Shown here in pieces: positions 56,945 to 64,000 of a DNA stretch of 64,000 bases; the stretch's first letter is position 1, and every line of letters starts with the position of its first letter. The notes under the pieces are model-generated. The model was given only the letters and a program-made list of their open reading frames with translations. It was not told where the DNA came from and made no database searches. Position numbers and translations under genes: made by a program. Source of the DNA: Parafilimonas terrae (lineage in GTDB: Bacteria; Bacteroidota; Bacteroidia; Chitinophagales; Chitinophagaceae); assembly GCF_900115755.1 (NCBI RefSeq), contig NZ_FOXQ01000012.1, forward strand, positions 96,189 through 160,188, read 5' to 3'.

Positions 56945-56952
56945 TAAATTTG
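56945..56952 (+). promoter_or_regulatory. Candidate -7 promoter element of rsmA
   Basis: TAAATTTG is an exact TAnnTTTG match ending only 4 bases before the rsmA ATG, with a TTTT ending 18 bases upstream as a -33-like box. The message would be nearly or fully leaderless. Confidence 0.5.
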
Positions 56953-56956
56953 CCTG

Positions 56957-57712
56957 ATGCAATACACGCTGAAAAAATCGCTGGGCCAGCATTTTTTAAA
57001 AGATGATAACATTAGCCGGAATATAGTTTCGGCACTAACAAAACACCCGTTTAATAACCTGTTTGAAATAGGGCCCGGCGGCGGGGCACTTACCAAATTC
57101 CTGGTTCAGTTAAATAATATCAATTTTAAGGCAATAGAATTCGATACTGAAAAAGTAGAATACCTGTTGCACACTTATCCTTCATTAAAAGGCAAATTAA
57201 TTCACGAAGATTTTTTAAAAGCCAGTTTGCCTTTTGAAGATGAATTTACCGTGATTGGAAACTTTCCTTACAATATTTCGTCACAGATACTTTTTAAAAT
57301 CCTCGAATGGAAGGAACATGTGCCATTGGTAATTGGTATGTTTCAGAAAGAAGTGGCGCAGCGCATTGCATCAAAGCCCAATACAAAAGTTTATGGCATA
57401 CTAAGCGTTTTAATACAGGCCTTTTACAATGTTGATTATTTATTTGATGTGCCGCCATCTGCATTCAATCCCCCGCCAAAAGTTATGAGCGGCGTTATTG
57501 AACTAACCCTCAAAAAAGAGCCATTAAATGCAAGCAATAAAGAAAATTTTTTCCTGCTGGTGAAAACAGCATTTAACCAGCGCAGAAAAAAAATGCGTAA
57601 TGCTGCTCGTAATTTATTTAATGAAGATATTTTGCAGGCCGGAATTTTTGACAAGCGTGCAGAGCAATTGAGTATTGAAGAATTTGCCGCGCTTACATTT
57701 AAAATGAAATAA
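56957..57712 (+). CDS. rsmA: 16S rRNA (adenine-N6,N6)-dimethyltransferase
   Basis: RsmA (KsgA) dimethylates two adjacent adenines at the 3' end of 16S rRNA during small-subunit maturation. The 251-residue protein has the N-terminal LGQHFLKDDNI, the SAM-binding FEIGPGGGALTKFL and motif IV GNFPYNISSQILFKIL with the NxPY-type tetrad. The C-terminal NQRRKKMRNAARN block completes the set. All family hallmarks are present at normal spacing. The 2-hydroxyacid dehydrogenase gene starts 24 bases downstream. Confidence 0.97.
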   Translation: MQYTLKKSLGQHFLKDDNISRNIVSALTKHPFNNLFEIGPGGGALTKFLVQLNNINFKAIEFDTEKVEYLLHTYPSLKGKLIHEDFLKASLPFEDEFTVIGNFPYNISSQILFKILEWKEHVPLVIGMFQKEVAQRIASKPNTKVYGILSVLIQAFYNVDYLFDVPPSAFNPPPKVMSGVIELTLKKEPLNASNKENFFLLVKTAFNQRRKKMRNAARNLFNEDILQAGIFDKRAEQLSIEEFAALTFKMK

Positions 57713-57736
57713 GTTATAAAATTTTTGGACAAAAAC

Positions 57737-58678
57737 ATGTCAAACAAAAAAGCAATTATTACCGCCAAAGTTCACGCATATTTATTGGATGAATTAAAAA
57801 CAAAGGGCTACGAGGTTTTACATATACCGGCTGTAACATACCAGGAACTTGAATCGCTTATAAAAGACGCCACTGGTTTAATCGTTACAACCAGGCTTAA
57901 AATTGATAAAGCCATAATTGACAAAGCCACCAATTTAAAATGGATCGGGCGGTTGGGAAGCGGCATGGAACTGATTGACGTTGCTTATGCTGAAACAAAG
58001 GGCATCGTTTGCGTAAGCAGCCCTGAAGGTAACCGTAATGCTGTTGCCGAACATGCACTTGGCCTGGTATTGAATTTACTGAACAATATTACAAGCAGCT
58101 TTGAAGAAGTGAAACATGGCGAATGGATTCGCGATGCCAACCGCGGAACGGAATTAACGGGTAAAACCATTGGCATAATTGGTTATGGAAATACCGGCGA
58201 AGCCTTTGCTAAATTGTTGTCTTCATTTGACTGCACCGTTTTGGCGCACGACAAATACAAATTTGGCTTCGCAAAAGATTATGTTCATGAAGCCGAGCCT
58301 GAACAAATAGCACGTTATGCGGATGTGGTAAGCCTTCATTTGCCACTTACAAAGGAAACCTTCCATTATGCCGACGAAGCATTTTTCAAACGCTTTGAAC
58401 GCAAGCCTGTTTTTCTTTCCTGTTGCCGCGGAAAGGTAACAGATACAAAAGCCTTGTTAAATGCATTGAACAGTGGCTTTATTAAAGCTGCAGGCATAGA
58501 TGTTTTGGAGAATGAAAATCTTACTTCTTATTCCGATGAGGAAAAAACCACGCTTCAAAATTTATGCAGCAAAAAGAATGTAATTATAACGCCGCATATT
58601 GCAGGTTACAGCCATGAAGCTTTTTTTAAAATGGCAAAAGTTGTATTGGATAAATTACAGGCGCAAAAAGTTTTATAG
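57737..58678 (+). CDS. D-2-hydroxyacid dehydrogenase (phosphoglycerate dehydrogenase-like)
   Basis: I start at the ATG at 57737 (313 residues, [13 protein letters not shown]); an in-frame TTG at 57725 would add four residues. The NAD-binding motif [16 protein letters not shown] lies near residue 145. The substrate and catalytic residues are expected in [11 protein letters not shown] (near 75), the arginine-bearing CCRGKVTD (near 233) and [11 protein letters not shown] (near 284). It could act on 3-phosphoglycerate, glyoxylate or another 2-oxoacid; no ACT domain is present. It follows rsmA on the same strand. Confidence 0.88.
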   Translation: MSNKKAIITAKVHAYLLDELKTKGYEVLHIPAVTYQELESLIKDATGLIVTTRLKIDKAIIDKATNLKWIGRLGSGMELIDVAYAETKGIVCVSSPEGNRNAVAEHALGLVLNLLNNITSSFEEVKHGEWIRDANRGTELTGKTIGIIGYGNTGEAFAKLLSSFDCTVLAHDKYKFGFAKDYVHEAEPEQIARYADVVSLHLPLTKETFHYADEAFFKRFERKPVFLSCCRGKVTDTKALLNALNSGFIKAAGIDVLENENLTSYSDEEKTTLQNLCSKKNVIITPHIAGYSHEAFFKMAKVVLDKLQAQKVL

Positions 58679-58700
58679 ATTGATTTAATAATCTGCAACA

Positions 58701-59198
58701 TTACTTCGCCAGTTTTATCAGCGTATCTGCATCTGTACCCTGGTCCCAGGTTTTTACCAGGTGGTGTTCCTTATTATATAAAGCCATAAACGGCGTGAAC
58801 TTTACGCGGTAATAAGATGGTATGGCATAATTTTCATCTCTTGCTATAATAATATTAGTAAACTGCTGCAGGTTGAATTTTTTTGCAAACTCTCTTACTT
58901 CAGGCAAAGGATAATAACTCACCCAAACAAAATAAATATCTTTCATATCCTTCATTTTTTTGCTGAACTCATCGGCAGTTATCTGGCAATGCCCGCATTC
59001 GGGGCTGAAGTAGATAATAACAACTGGTTTATCTTTTGGAATGGCTTTATCGTTTATATAAGTGCTGTCAACTTTTAAAACCGTAAATGCAGGTATATGC
59101 AAAGAATCTTTTTGATAAGGCGGAATAGTATCCGTTTCCTGTGCATGAGCTGAATAAAGCTTAAGGCTGATGATGAAAAGGAACAATAACTTTTTCAT
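58701..59198 (-). CDS. Secreted thioredoxin-like protein with CGHC motif
   Basis: The 165-residue protein has a signal peptide ending AHAQ. Its redoxin fold has the redox pair Cys68 and Cys71 in SPECGHCQ, the protein disulfide isomerase-type tetrad CGHC rather than the CxPC of TlpA. The rest follows the AhpC-TSA/TlpA pattern with cis-proline region SYYRVKFTPFMALYNK. It probably acts on disulfides in the periplasm. It follows the acyl-CoA reductase gene with a 36-base gap on the same strand. Confidence 0.85.
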   Translation of the reverse strand: MKKLLFLFIISLKLYSAHAQETDTIPPYQKDSLHIPAFTVLKVDSTYINDKAIPKDKPVVIIYFSPECGHCQITADEFSKKMKDMKDIYFVWVSYYPLPEVREFAKKFNLQQFTNIIIARDENYAIPSYYRVKFTPFMALYNKEHHLVKTWDQGTDADTLIKLAK

Positions 59199-59234
59199 TC
59201 GATATTTTTTGAGTTTGGACTTCTGAATATTGAA

Positions 59235-60236
59235 TTAATTTAATTGCTTTAAAAATTGCATGGTATCAATCCCGTCAGCATAATCTGTAAGCAACGGAGA
59301 TTGCGTTTTGCCAAATGGAATAAAACTTTTTCCAACTATGCATTGAACATCTGCATTCTTTTGCAAACTTTCAGCCAATGTTTTAGGCTCATTATAAAAA
59401 CTGTAATTAACCTGGCTCACCGGCGCAAACACGTTGTCACTTTCTGTTAATATCAAAGAATCATTCGTCATATAATATTTGTGATTCATGATAAGCAAGG
59501 CCAGTTGATAATCATAATTATTTTTGTATTTATGAAAATCTGAAAAGTGATTGTATTTCCTTAAGGCATCAAGCAAACCAATAAAATCGTAACCTTCCGG
59601 AACAAAAAGCCTCGTTACATTTCTGCAACCCATGCCATAATAAAGCTGAATATCATCTGCCAGTAAATTTAATTCCTCTTCCGTTTCATCGCCGTTTAAA
59701 ATAGCAACGGATGTTCTGTTCCGGCGGATAATATTTGGATACTTTGAAAAATAATATTCAAAATAACGGCTGCTGTTATTGCTCCCCGTTGCAATATAAG
59801 CATCGCAGTTTTTAAGCGTTTCCGCAAACGCTATATAAGTCTCAGCTTCTTTGTTAAATTCTGTAAGCTTTTCTGCCACATGTTTAATTAAAACTTCATC
59901 TTTTGAAGAAGGTTTTATAACAGCCCTATTACCGCTTATAAATACACATAAAAAATCGTGAAAACCCACCAGCGGTATGTTGCCGGCCATTACAATGCCT
60001 ACATTTTTTTGAACAGGCGGATCGTTTTCCAAGGCATATTTTTTTATCCATTCTTCAAGCAAATGGCGTTGCAAAAAATGCTGTTCAATATTCTGTAAAG
60101 CCAGGCTAATAAACTCCAGGCTAAACCAGGGGTTCCGGGCATTTGCCTTTTGCTTTACAGACTGAAGCATTTCATCATCCTCCAAAAAGTATTCACCAAG
60201 CTTTACCAGCAAATCAACTCGTTCTTTAATATTCAT
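59235..60236 (-). CDS. Acyl-CoA reductase (LuxC-like)
   Basis: The 333-residue protein belongs to the LuxC/acyl-CoA reductase family of the aldehyde dehydrogenase superfamily, which reduces activated fatty acids to aldehydes. It has GIVMAGNIPLVGFHDFLCVFISGNRAVIKPSSKD near residues 80-115 and the likely catalytic cysteine in YGMGCRNVTRLFVPEG near residue 203. No luciferase or LuxD/LuxE genes are present, so bioluminescence is ruled out. A role in aldehyde, wax or storage-lipid metabolism is open. It diverges from a ferredoxin gene. Confidence 0.88.
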   Translation of the reverse strand: MNIKERVDLLVKLGEYFLEDDEMLQSVKQKANARNPWFSLEFISLALQNIEQHFLQRHLLEEWIKKYALENDPPVQKNVGIVMAGNIPLVGFHDFLCVFISGNRAVIKPSSKDEVLIKHVAEKLTEFNKEAETYIAFAETLKNCDAYIATGSNNSSRYFEYYFSKYPNIIRRNRTSVAILNGDETEEELNLLADDIQLYYGMGCRNVTRLFVPEGYDFIGLLDALRKYNHFSDFHKYKNNYDYQLALLIMNHKYYMTNDSLILTESDNVFAPVSQVNYSFYNEPKTLAESLQKNADVQCIVGKSFIPFGKTQSPLLTDYADGIDTMQFLKQLN

Positions 60237-60258
60237 TATTGATGCTTAATTTTACACG

Positions 60259-60266
60259 CAAAAGTA
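60259..60266 (-). promoter_or_regulatory. Candidate -7 promoter element of the acyl-CoA reductase gene
   Basis: The minus strand reads TACTTTTG, an exact TAnnTTTG match, 22 bases before the ATG, with TTTT 18 bases upstream. It lies in the 55-base divergent region shared with the ferredoxin gene, so the two promoters must overlap. Confidence 0.55.
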
Positions 60267-60291
60267 TTTAACCAGATATAAAATAAAAGTT

Positions 60292-60639
60292 ATGGCTATT
60301 AAAATAACAGATGAATGTATAAACTGTGGAGCCTGTGAGCCTGAATGCCCTAATAATGCCATTTATGAAGGCGGCGTTGAATGGGCTTTTGCAGATGGCA
60401 CAACAGTGCGCGGAGAGGTGATAATGATGGATGGAACTGCTGTGGATGCCGAACAGCGCATGGCGCCACTGGCGGTTGACACTTATTATATTTCGCCCAA
60501 TAAATGCACGGAATGCCAGGGTTTTCATGAAGAGCCGCAATGCGCAGCTGTTTGCCCGGTCGATTGTTGTGTGCCGGATGAAATGTACCAGGAAACAATT
60601 GAAGAATTACTGGCAAAAAAAGATAAACTTCATATTTAA
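60292..60639 (+). CDS. Dicluster ferredoxin (2[4Fe-4S]-type)
   Basis: The 115-residue protein carries two cluster motifs: Cys9, Cys12, Cys15 and Cys19 in CINCGACEPECP, and Cys72, Cys75, Cys84 and Cys88 in CTECQGFHEEPQCAAVCP. Between them is an insert of about 50 residues, longer than in minimal ferredoxins, and extra cysteines follow (CPVDCC). It transfers low-potential electrons. It lies head to head with the acyl-CoA reductase gene, which may use it or share its regulation; that link is inference. Confidence 0.93.
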   Translation: MAIKITDECINCGACEPECPNNAIYEGGVEWAFADGTTVRGEVIMMDGTAVDAEQRMAPLAVDTYYISPNKCTECQGFHEEPQCAAVCPVDCCVPDEMYQETIEELLAKKDKLHI

Positions 60640-60803
60640 TAAAGTTAGTATCATTAAATTCTTAACTTTAACCGAAGGTTTTATATCCTGATAAAAGAAT
60701 GGCAACGTTTTTGGAACTATCAAGATATTACTAACCTGGAAAAGCACAATTCTAACTGTTGCGAAAAGCAACATTAAAAAGGCGGGTGATATTTCCCGTT
60801 GAC

Positions 60804-60837
60804 AAAAGGTGAGGGTGAAAAACGCTCACCTTTTTTA
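60804..60837. terminator. Bidirectional terminator between ferredoxin and ABC exporter
   Basis: AAAAGGTGAG (60804-60813) pairs with CTCACCTTTT (60825-60834), followed by further T residues; the reverse orientation is similar. A smaller hairpin TGTTGC-GAAAA-GCAACA lies at 60757-60773. Confidence 0.8.
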
Positions 60838-60839
60838 TT

Positions 60840-62684
60840 TTAAACCGATATGGTTTTCGATTTCTCAAACTGCATGCTGTGCAGTTTTGCATAATAGCCG
60901 TTTAATGCCAGCAGTTCTTCGTGTGTGCCGGTTTCCTTTATTTCACCTTTTTCCAAAACAATAATTTTATCTGCTTTGCGTATGGTTGATAAACGATGCG
61001 CAATTACAATGGCGGTTCTGCCGGTGATCAAAGTATCAATAGCTTTTTGAATAAGCTGTTCGCTTTCCGAATCAATGGATGAGGTAGCTTCATCTAAAAT
61101 AAGCACCGCAGGATCGGATAATATCGCCCTGATAAATGATATTAACTGGCGCTGGCCCAGGCTGAGCGTATTGCCGCGTTCCATTACATTGTAATCATAA
61201 TTGCCGGGCAACTGCATAATAAAATTATGCACGCCGATCAGTTTTGCAGCCTCAATAACTTCTTCCCTTGATATTTCATTATTATGAAGTGTTATATTAT
61301 CCATCACAGAGCCGGAGAAAAGAAAAACATCCTGTAATACAACTGCAATATTCTTTCTTAAAACATCCACATCATAATGCTCCACATTCACATCATCTAA
61401 TTTTATTGCACCCTTTTTTATTTGATATAACCTGTTCATTAAACTGATGATAGAAGTTTTGCCGCTGCCTGTATGCCCAACAATTGCTACGGTTTCGCCT
61501 GCATTAACCTTAAAGGAAATATTTTTCAAAACATAGTTTTCTTCTATGTATGCAAACCAAACGCTATCAAATTCAACCTTTCCTTTTAATCTTTCTGTTG
61601 GCGCAAATGCATCTTTTGGCGATGGTGGCAAAGTATCTGTGTTATCCATTACTTTAAACACACGTTCCGCAGCAATCACACCCATTTGTATCACGTTAAA
61701 TTTATCGGCAATTACACGCAGCGGCCTGAATATCTGGTTGAGGTAAAGAATAAAAGCAACAAGCTCGCCGGCCAGCTCTTTATTCTTTATGGGATTGGAA
61801 GCACCCTGGCCCGCAAGCCACCAAACCAGCAAACCTGTTGAAACAGCAAGCACAATTTCAACAACAGGGAAAAAAACAGAGTAAGCAAATATGGAACGGA
61901 TATTCGCATTACGGTGGTGCCGGTTAATTTTCTTAAAGTTTTCAAGCTCCCTGTCTTCAGCCGCAAAGGCCTGCAATATTTGTATGCCGGTAATACGTTC
62001 CTGCACAAAAGCATTCAATGCAGCCACTGCGTTACGCACCTGTATAAAACTTTTGTTTACACTTTCTTTAAAATAATAAGTTGCGATAATAAGAAAAGGA
62101 AAAGGTATTAAAGCAATTAAAGTAAGCTGCCAGTCAGTAACAAACATAGTAACCAGCACAATGATGATAGAAAGCAGGTCGGCAAAAATGGGCACCAGGC
62201 CGTCAGAAAAAATATCGTTGATGCTTTCAATATCATTAATTGTTCTTGTGGTAAGCGTACCAATCGGGGTTCTGTCGAACTGCCTTAAATTAAGGCCAAG
62301 GATTTTTTTATATACTGCTGTACGCATATCCCTTACCACGCTTTGTCCAAGCCACGATGTAATAAAACTGAAATAAAACCTCGCCGCCGTTTCTATAAAA
62401 ATAAAGGCAACCTGGAATACAGTTACGGCAATAATAAACTGCCAGGCAACACTTAAATCTCGGTTGGGAAAAAGCAGCTCGATTATCCAGGGTGTATGAA
62501 CATTTTTACCGGTTGCTTTATCAACTGTTAACTGGATAAAGAAAGGGCGCACGGGCGTAAAAAATGAGAGAACAACAGCCAGCACAATGCTTACAATAAA
62601 ACGCCAGCGATAAGGTTTTACAAATGCGAAAACGCGTCTCAGTACCGAAAAATCAAAATGCTTCTTTTGTTCAGCTCCGCTCAT
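60840..62684 (-). CDS. ABC transporter, fused permease/ATPase (MsbA-like exporter)
   Basis: I start at the ATG at 62684 (614 residues, MSGAEQKKHFDF); a TTG 12 bases upstream is in frame but overlaps the promoter box. The N-terminal 340 residues hold six transmembrane helices of the type 1 exporter fold. The nucleotide-binding domain follows, with Walker A GHTGSGKTS near residue 400, the signature LSLGQRQLIS and Walker B ILDEATSSID. Such homodimers export lipids, drugs or peptides; the substrate here is unknown. It is not in an operon. Confidence 0.95.
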   Translation of the reverse strand: MSGAEQKKHFDFSVLRRVFAFVKPYRWRFIVSIVLAVVLSFFTPVRPFFIQLTVDKATGKNVHTPWIIELLFPNRDLSVAWQFIIAVTVFQVAFIFIETAARFYFSFITSWLGQSVVRDMRTAVYKKILGLNLRQFDRTPIGTLTTRTINDIESINDIFSDGLVPIFADLLSIIIVLVTMFVTDWQLTLIALIPFPFLIIATYYFKESVNKSFIQVRNAVAALNAFVQERITGIQILQAFAAEDRELENFKKINRHHRNANIRSIFAYSVFFPVVEIVLAVSTGLLVWWLAGQGASNPIKNKELAGELVAFILYLNQIFRPLRVIADKFNVIQMGVIAAERVFKVMDNTDTLPPSPKDAFAPTERLKGKVEFDSVWFAYIEENYVLKNISFKVNAGETVAIVGHTGSGKTSIISLMNRLYQIKKGAIKLDDVNVEHYDVDVLRKNIAVVLQDVFLFSGSVMDNITLHNNEISREEVIEAAKLIGVHNFIMQLPGNYDYNVMERGNTLSLGQRQLISFIRAILSDPAVLILDEATSSIDSESEQLIQKAIDTLITGRTAIVIAHRLSTIRKADKIIVLEKGEIKETGTHEELLALNGYYAKLHSMQFEKSKTISV

Positions 62685-62693
62685 AATGCCCGC

Positions 62694-62701
62694 CAAAGGT
62701 A
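62694..62701 (-). promoter_or_regulatory. Candidate -7 promoter element of the ABC exporter gene
   Basis: The minus strand reads TACCTTTG, an exact TAnnTTTG match ending 9 bases before the ATG at 62684. It decides against the TTG start at 62696, which lies inside it. Confidence 0.5.
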
Positions 62702-62968
62702 AACGGTAAAAATCAAAAACTTCAGCCGTCTAACCTATTTGCCGCTCAACAAAAACGGCTTACACTTTTGAAATGATATTTTTTATTTTGATATCAGCTA
62801 ATGCATAACAGGCTGCGTTTCGTGTGTATAATTTAATAGCAACAACACTTTAATATTTAATTACCAGTTCATCCGATTTAAAAAAATATAACCCGCCTGT
62901 AACATTTTGAACACAGATGCGTATAAGGATGGTTCACATTAAACTCATCAAAAATTAAAAATCATACA

Positions 62969-63685
62969 ATGAAAAAATTATTTGTGCTCTTTTTATTTTT
63001 ATGCAGCATTGCTTTATTAAATGCTCAATCTACCGTTATCCGGGATGCCCATGCACAGGCAAGAAAAATAAGCAGCTTTCATGCAATAGAAGTTTCAAAC
63101 GGCATTGACCTCATTATAACCCAGGGCAATGAAGAAGCTGTGGCAGTAAGTGCTTCTTCGCCGGAAATAAGAGACCGCATCAGGACTGAAGTTTCAAATG
63201 GCAAGCTGAAAATATATTTTGATAACAAAGGCCTGCATGGCTGGAAATTAAAAAGAGAACTAAAAGCGTATGTGAGTTTTAAAAACCTTGATGCACTGGA
63301 AGCAAACTCCGGCGCAGAGGCCTCAACAAATGGCAATATTAATGTGAACACATTAAGTATTAGTTTATCATCCGGTGCAGATTTTAAAGGCACTGTTACT
63401 GCGGCAAAGCTCTCCGTTGATCAAAGCAGTGGCAGCGATATGGATATAAAAGGAAAGGTGAGTGAAGTGAGCATAACCACTACCAGCGGCAGCGATTTTA
63501 ATGGATACGATCTTATATCAGAAACCTGTAAAGCCGATGCCAGCAGTGGCAGCGACATTGAAATTACAGTGAACAAAACATTAGATGCCTCAGCCAGCAG
63601 TGGCGGCGGCGTTAAGTATAAGGGCAATGCTGTAATAAGCAATGTATCAAACAGCAGCGGTGGAAAAATTAAAAAGCAGGGTTAA
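62969..63685 (+). CDS. Secreted GIN-domain (DUF2807) protein
   Basis: The 238-residue protein has a signal peptide ending LNAQ and one head GIN domain, a right-handed beta-helix-like fold. It shows the family's repeated SSGSD/SGAD pattern (SLSSGADFKG, QSSGSDMDIKG, TSGSDFNGYD, ASSGSDIEI, ASSGGGVKY). These proteins are common in Bacteroidota and often accompany anti-sigma genes or sit alone, as here. The role is unknown, perhaps adhesion or surface binding. The stop codon is followed after one base by an intergenic repeat. Confidence 0.9.
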   Translation: MKKLFVLFLFLCSIALLNAQSTVIRDAHAQARKISSFHAIEVSNGIDLIITQGNEEAVAVSASSPEIRDRIRTEVSNGKLKIYFDNKGLHGWKLKRELKAYVSFKNLDALEANSGAEASTNGNINVNTLSISLSSGADFKGTVTAAKLSVDQSSGSDMDIKGKVSEVSITTTSGSDFNGYDLISETCKADASSGSDIEITVNKTLDASASSGGGVKYKGNAVISNVSNSSGGKIKKQG

Positions 63686-64000
63686 TAAAATAACGTGAGT
63701 CCGGGATAAGAAGTTTGATTTATTTTGAATATAAAGTTGTTCAATTTTTATTATGAAGGTGAGCCGACACCTCAACGATAGGAGATGTCTCACGATTTTT
63801 TTGATGGTTGCTATTCGGGAGATTTCTCCTATCGTCGAAATGACGTGCACCTCGTTCCTTATCCCGAACTAACGCTAAAATAACATGAGTCCGGGATAAG
63901 GATTTTTAATTAATTCAAGTTGCTAGTTAATCAGGTAAGCTTATCAAGAGTAAACCCAAGAATAAACATTACCAGTTTTATTAAAAACCCTTTGAAAGTT
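63686..64000. other. 315-base non-coding end of the window
   Basis: Apart from the nested repeat element at 63687-63900, nothing coding is seen. The last 100 bases are AT-rich and probably belong to the intergenic region before the next gene outside the window. Confidence 0.6.
63687..63900. repeat. Nested inverted/direct repeat element
   Basis: A 24-base direct repeat (63687-63710 and 63877-63900, one mismatch) ends in AGTCCGGGATAAG. Its inverse complement, CTTATCCCGAACT, is at 63858-63870 with one mismatch. Inside lies a 17-bp stem, ACGATAGGAGATGTCTC (63775-63791) and GAGATTTCTCCTATCGT (63819-63835), with two mismatches. It fits a REP/MITE-like non-coding element. No transposase is nearby. 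Confidence 0.6.

Noticed and set aside
59235..60236. A lux-type bioluminescence locus
   Set aside because: Only a LuxC-like reductase is present; LuxA, LuxB, LuxD and LuxE are absent.
1..64000. CRISPR array, prophage, insertion sequence or restriction system
   Set aside because: No regularly spaced identical repeats, and no transposase, integrase, phage structural or restriction-modification genes were seen.

Overview
The window is a chromosomal segment of a Bacteroidota bacterium, most likely a member of the Chitinophagaceae or a close relative. The signs are a SusC/SusD polysaccharide utilisation locus, a fused E1 alpha-beta 2-oxoacid dehydrogenase, an RpoB of Bacteroidota length, many secreted proteins and lipoproteins, almost no Shine-Dalgarno sequences, and several promoters fitting the Bacteroidota consensus (TTTG-like box, about 19 nt, then TAnnTTTG or TAnnTTCG). 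The clearest of these lies in front of tRNA-Cys. Nothing points to a phage, plasmid, insertion sequence or CRISPR array.

Layout. 1-8480: end of a nucleotide-sugar epimerase, a membrane protein, radC, then prs, rplY and pth, a fumarylacetoacetase-family enzyme, the fused E1 dehydrogenase and a TlpA-like protein. 8486-24314: a minus-strand utilisation locus. It runs in transcription order from a membrane-anchored regulator (ConA-like fold, kelch repeats, transmembrane helix, winged helix, BTAD) to SusC, SusD, a DUF1735/F5-8C lipoprotein, an uncharacterised TIM-barrel-like enzyme, a basic-secretory-protein metallopeptidase and a GH92 alpha-mannosidase. The likely substrate is mannose-rich glycan or glycoprotein. 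24554-28883: DJ-1/PfpI, ComM/YifB, thiolase and a DUF4268 protein. 28983-32786: rpoB standing alone, without rpoC or ribosomal protein genes beside it.

33204-35143: an ECF sigma factor, a membrane protein with four VPxxYF repeats (probable anti-sigma factor) and a Spy-like periplasmic protein. 35226-38127: galE and a DUF47/PiT phosphate uptake pair. 38265-39817: a small membrane protein and prmA. 39946-45682: a TetR regulator and a TolC-HlyD-EmrB efflux system, with matching palindromes TGAAT-N4-ATTCA before tetR and tolC, followed by a universal stress protein. 45699-47691: a secreted glycosidase-like protein and a lipoprotein. 48118-54647: uvrA, an orphan ECF sigma factor, corA, dapF and a nucleoside phosphorylase. 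54748-64000: tRNA-Cys, small membrane protein, BBP2-type porin, a 40-residue ORF, rsmA, a 2-hydroxyacid dehydrogenase, a redoxin, a LuxC-like acyl-CoA reductase diverging from a ferredoxin, an MsbA-like exporter, a GIN-domain protein and a nested inverted-repeat element.

The best candidates for something new are the one-component transmembrane kelch-BTAD regulator with GTTAA repeats at 12-nt steps before susC, the VPxxYF-repeat anti-sigma candidate, and the isolated rpoB. All functions are assigned by reading motifs; no database search was run.
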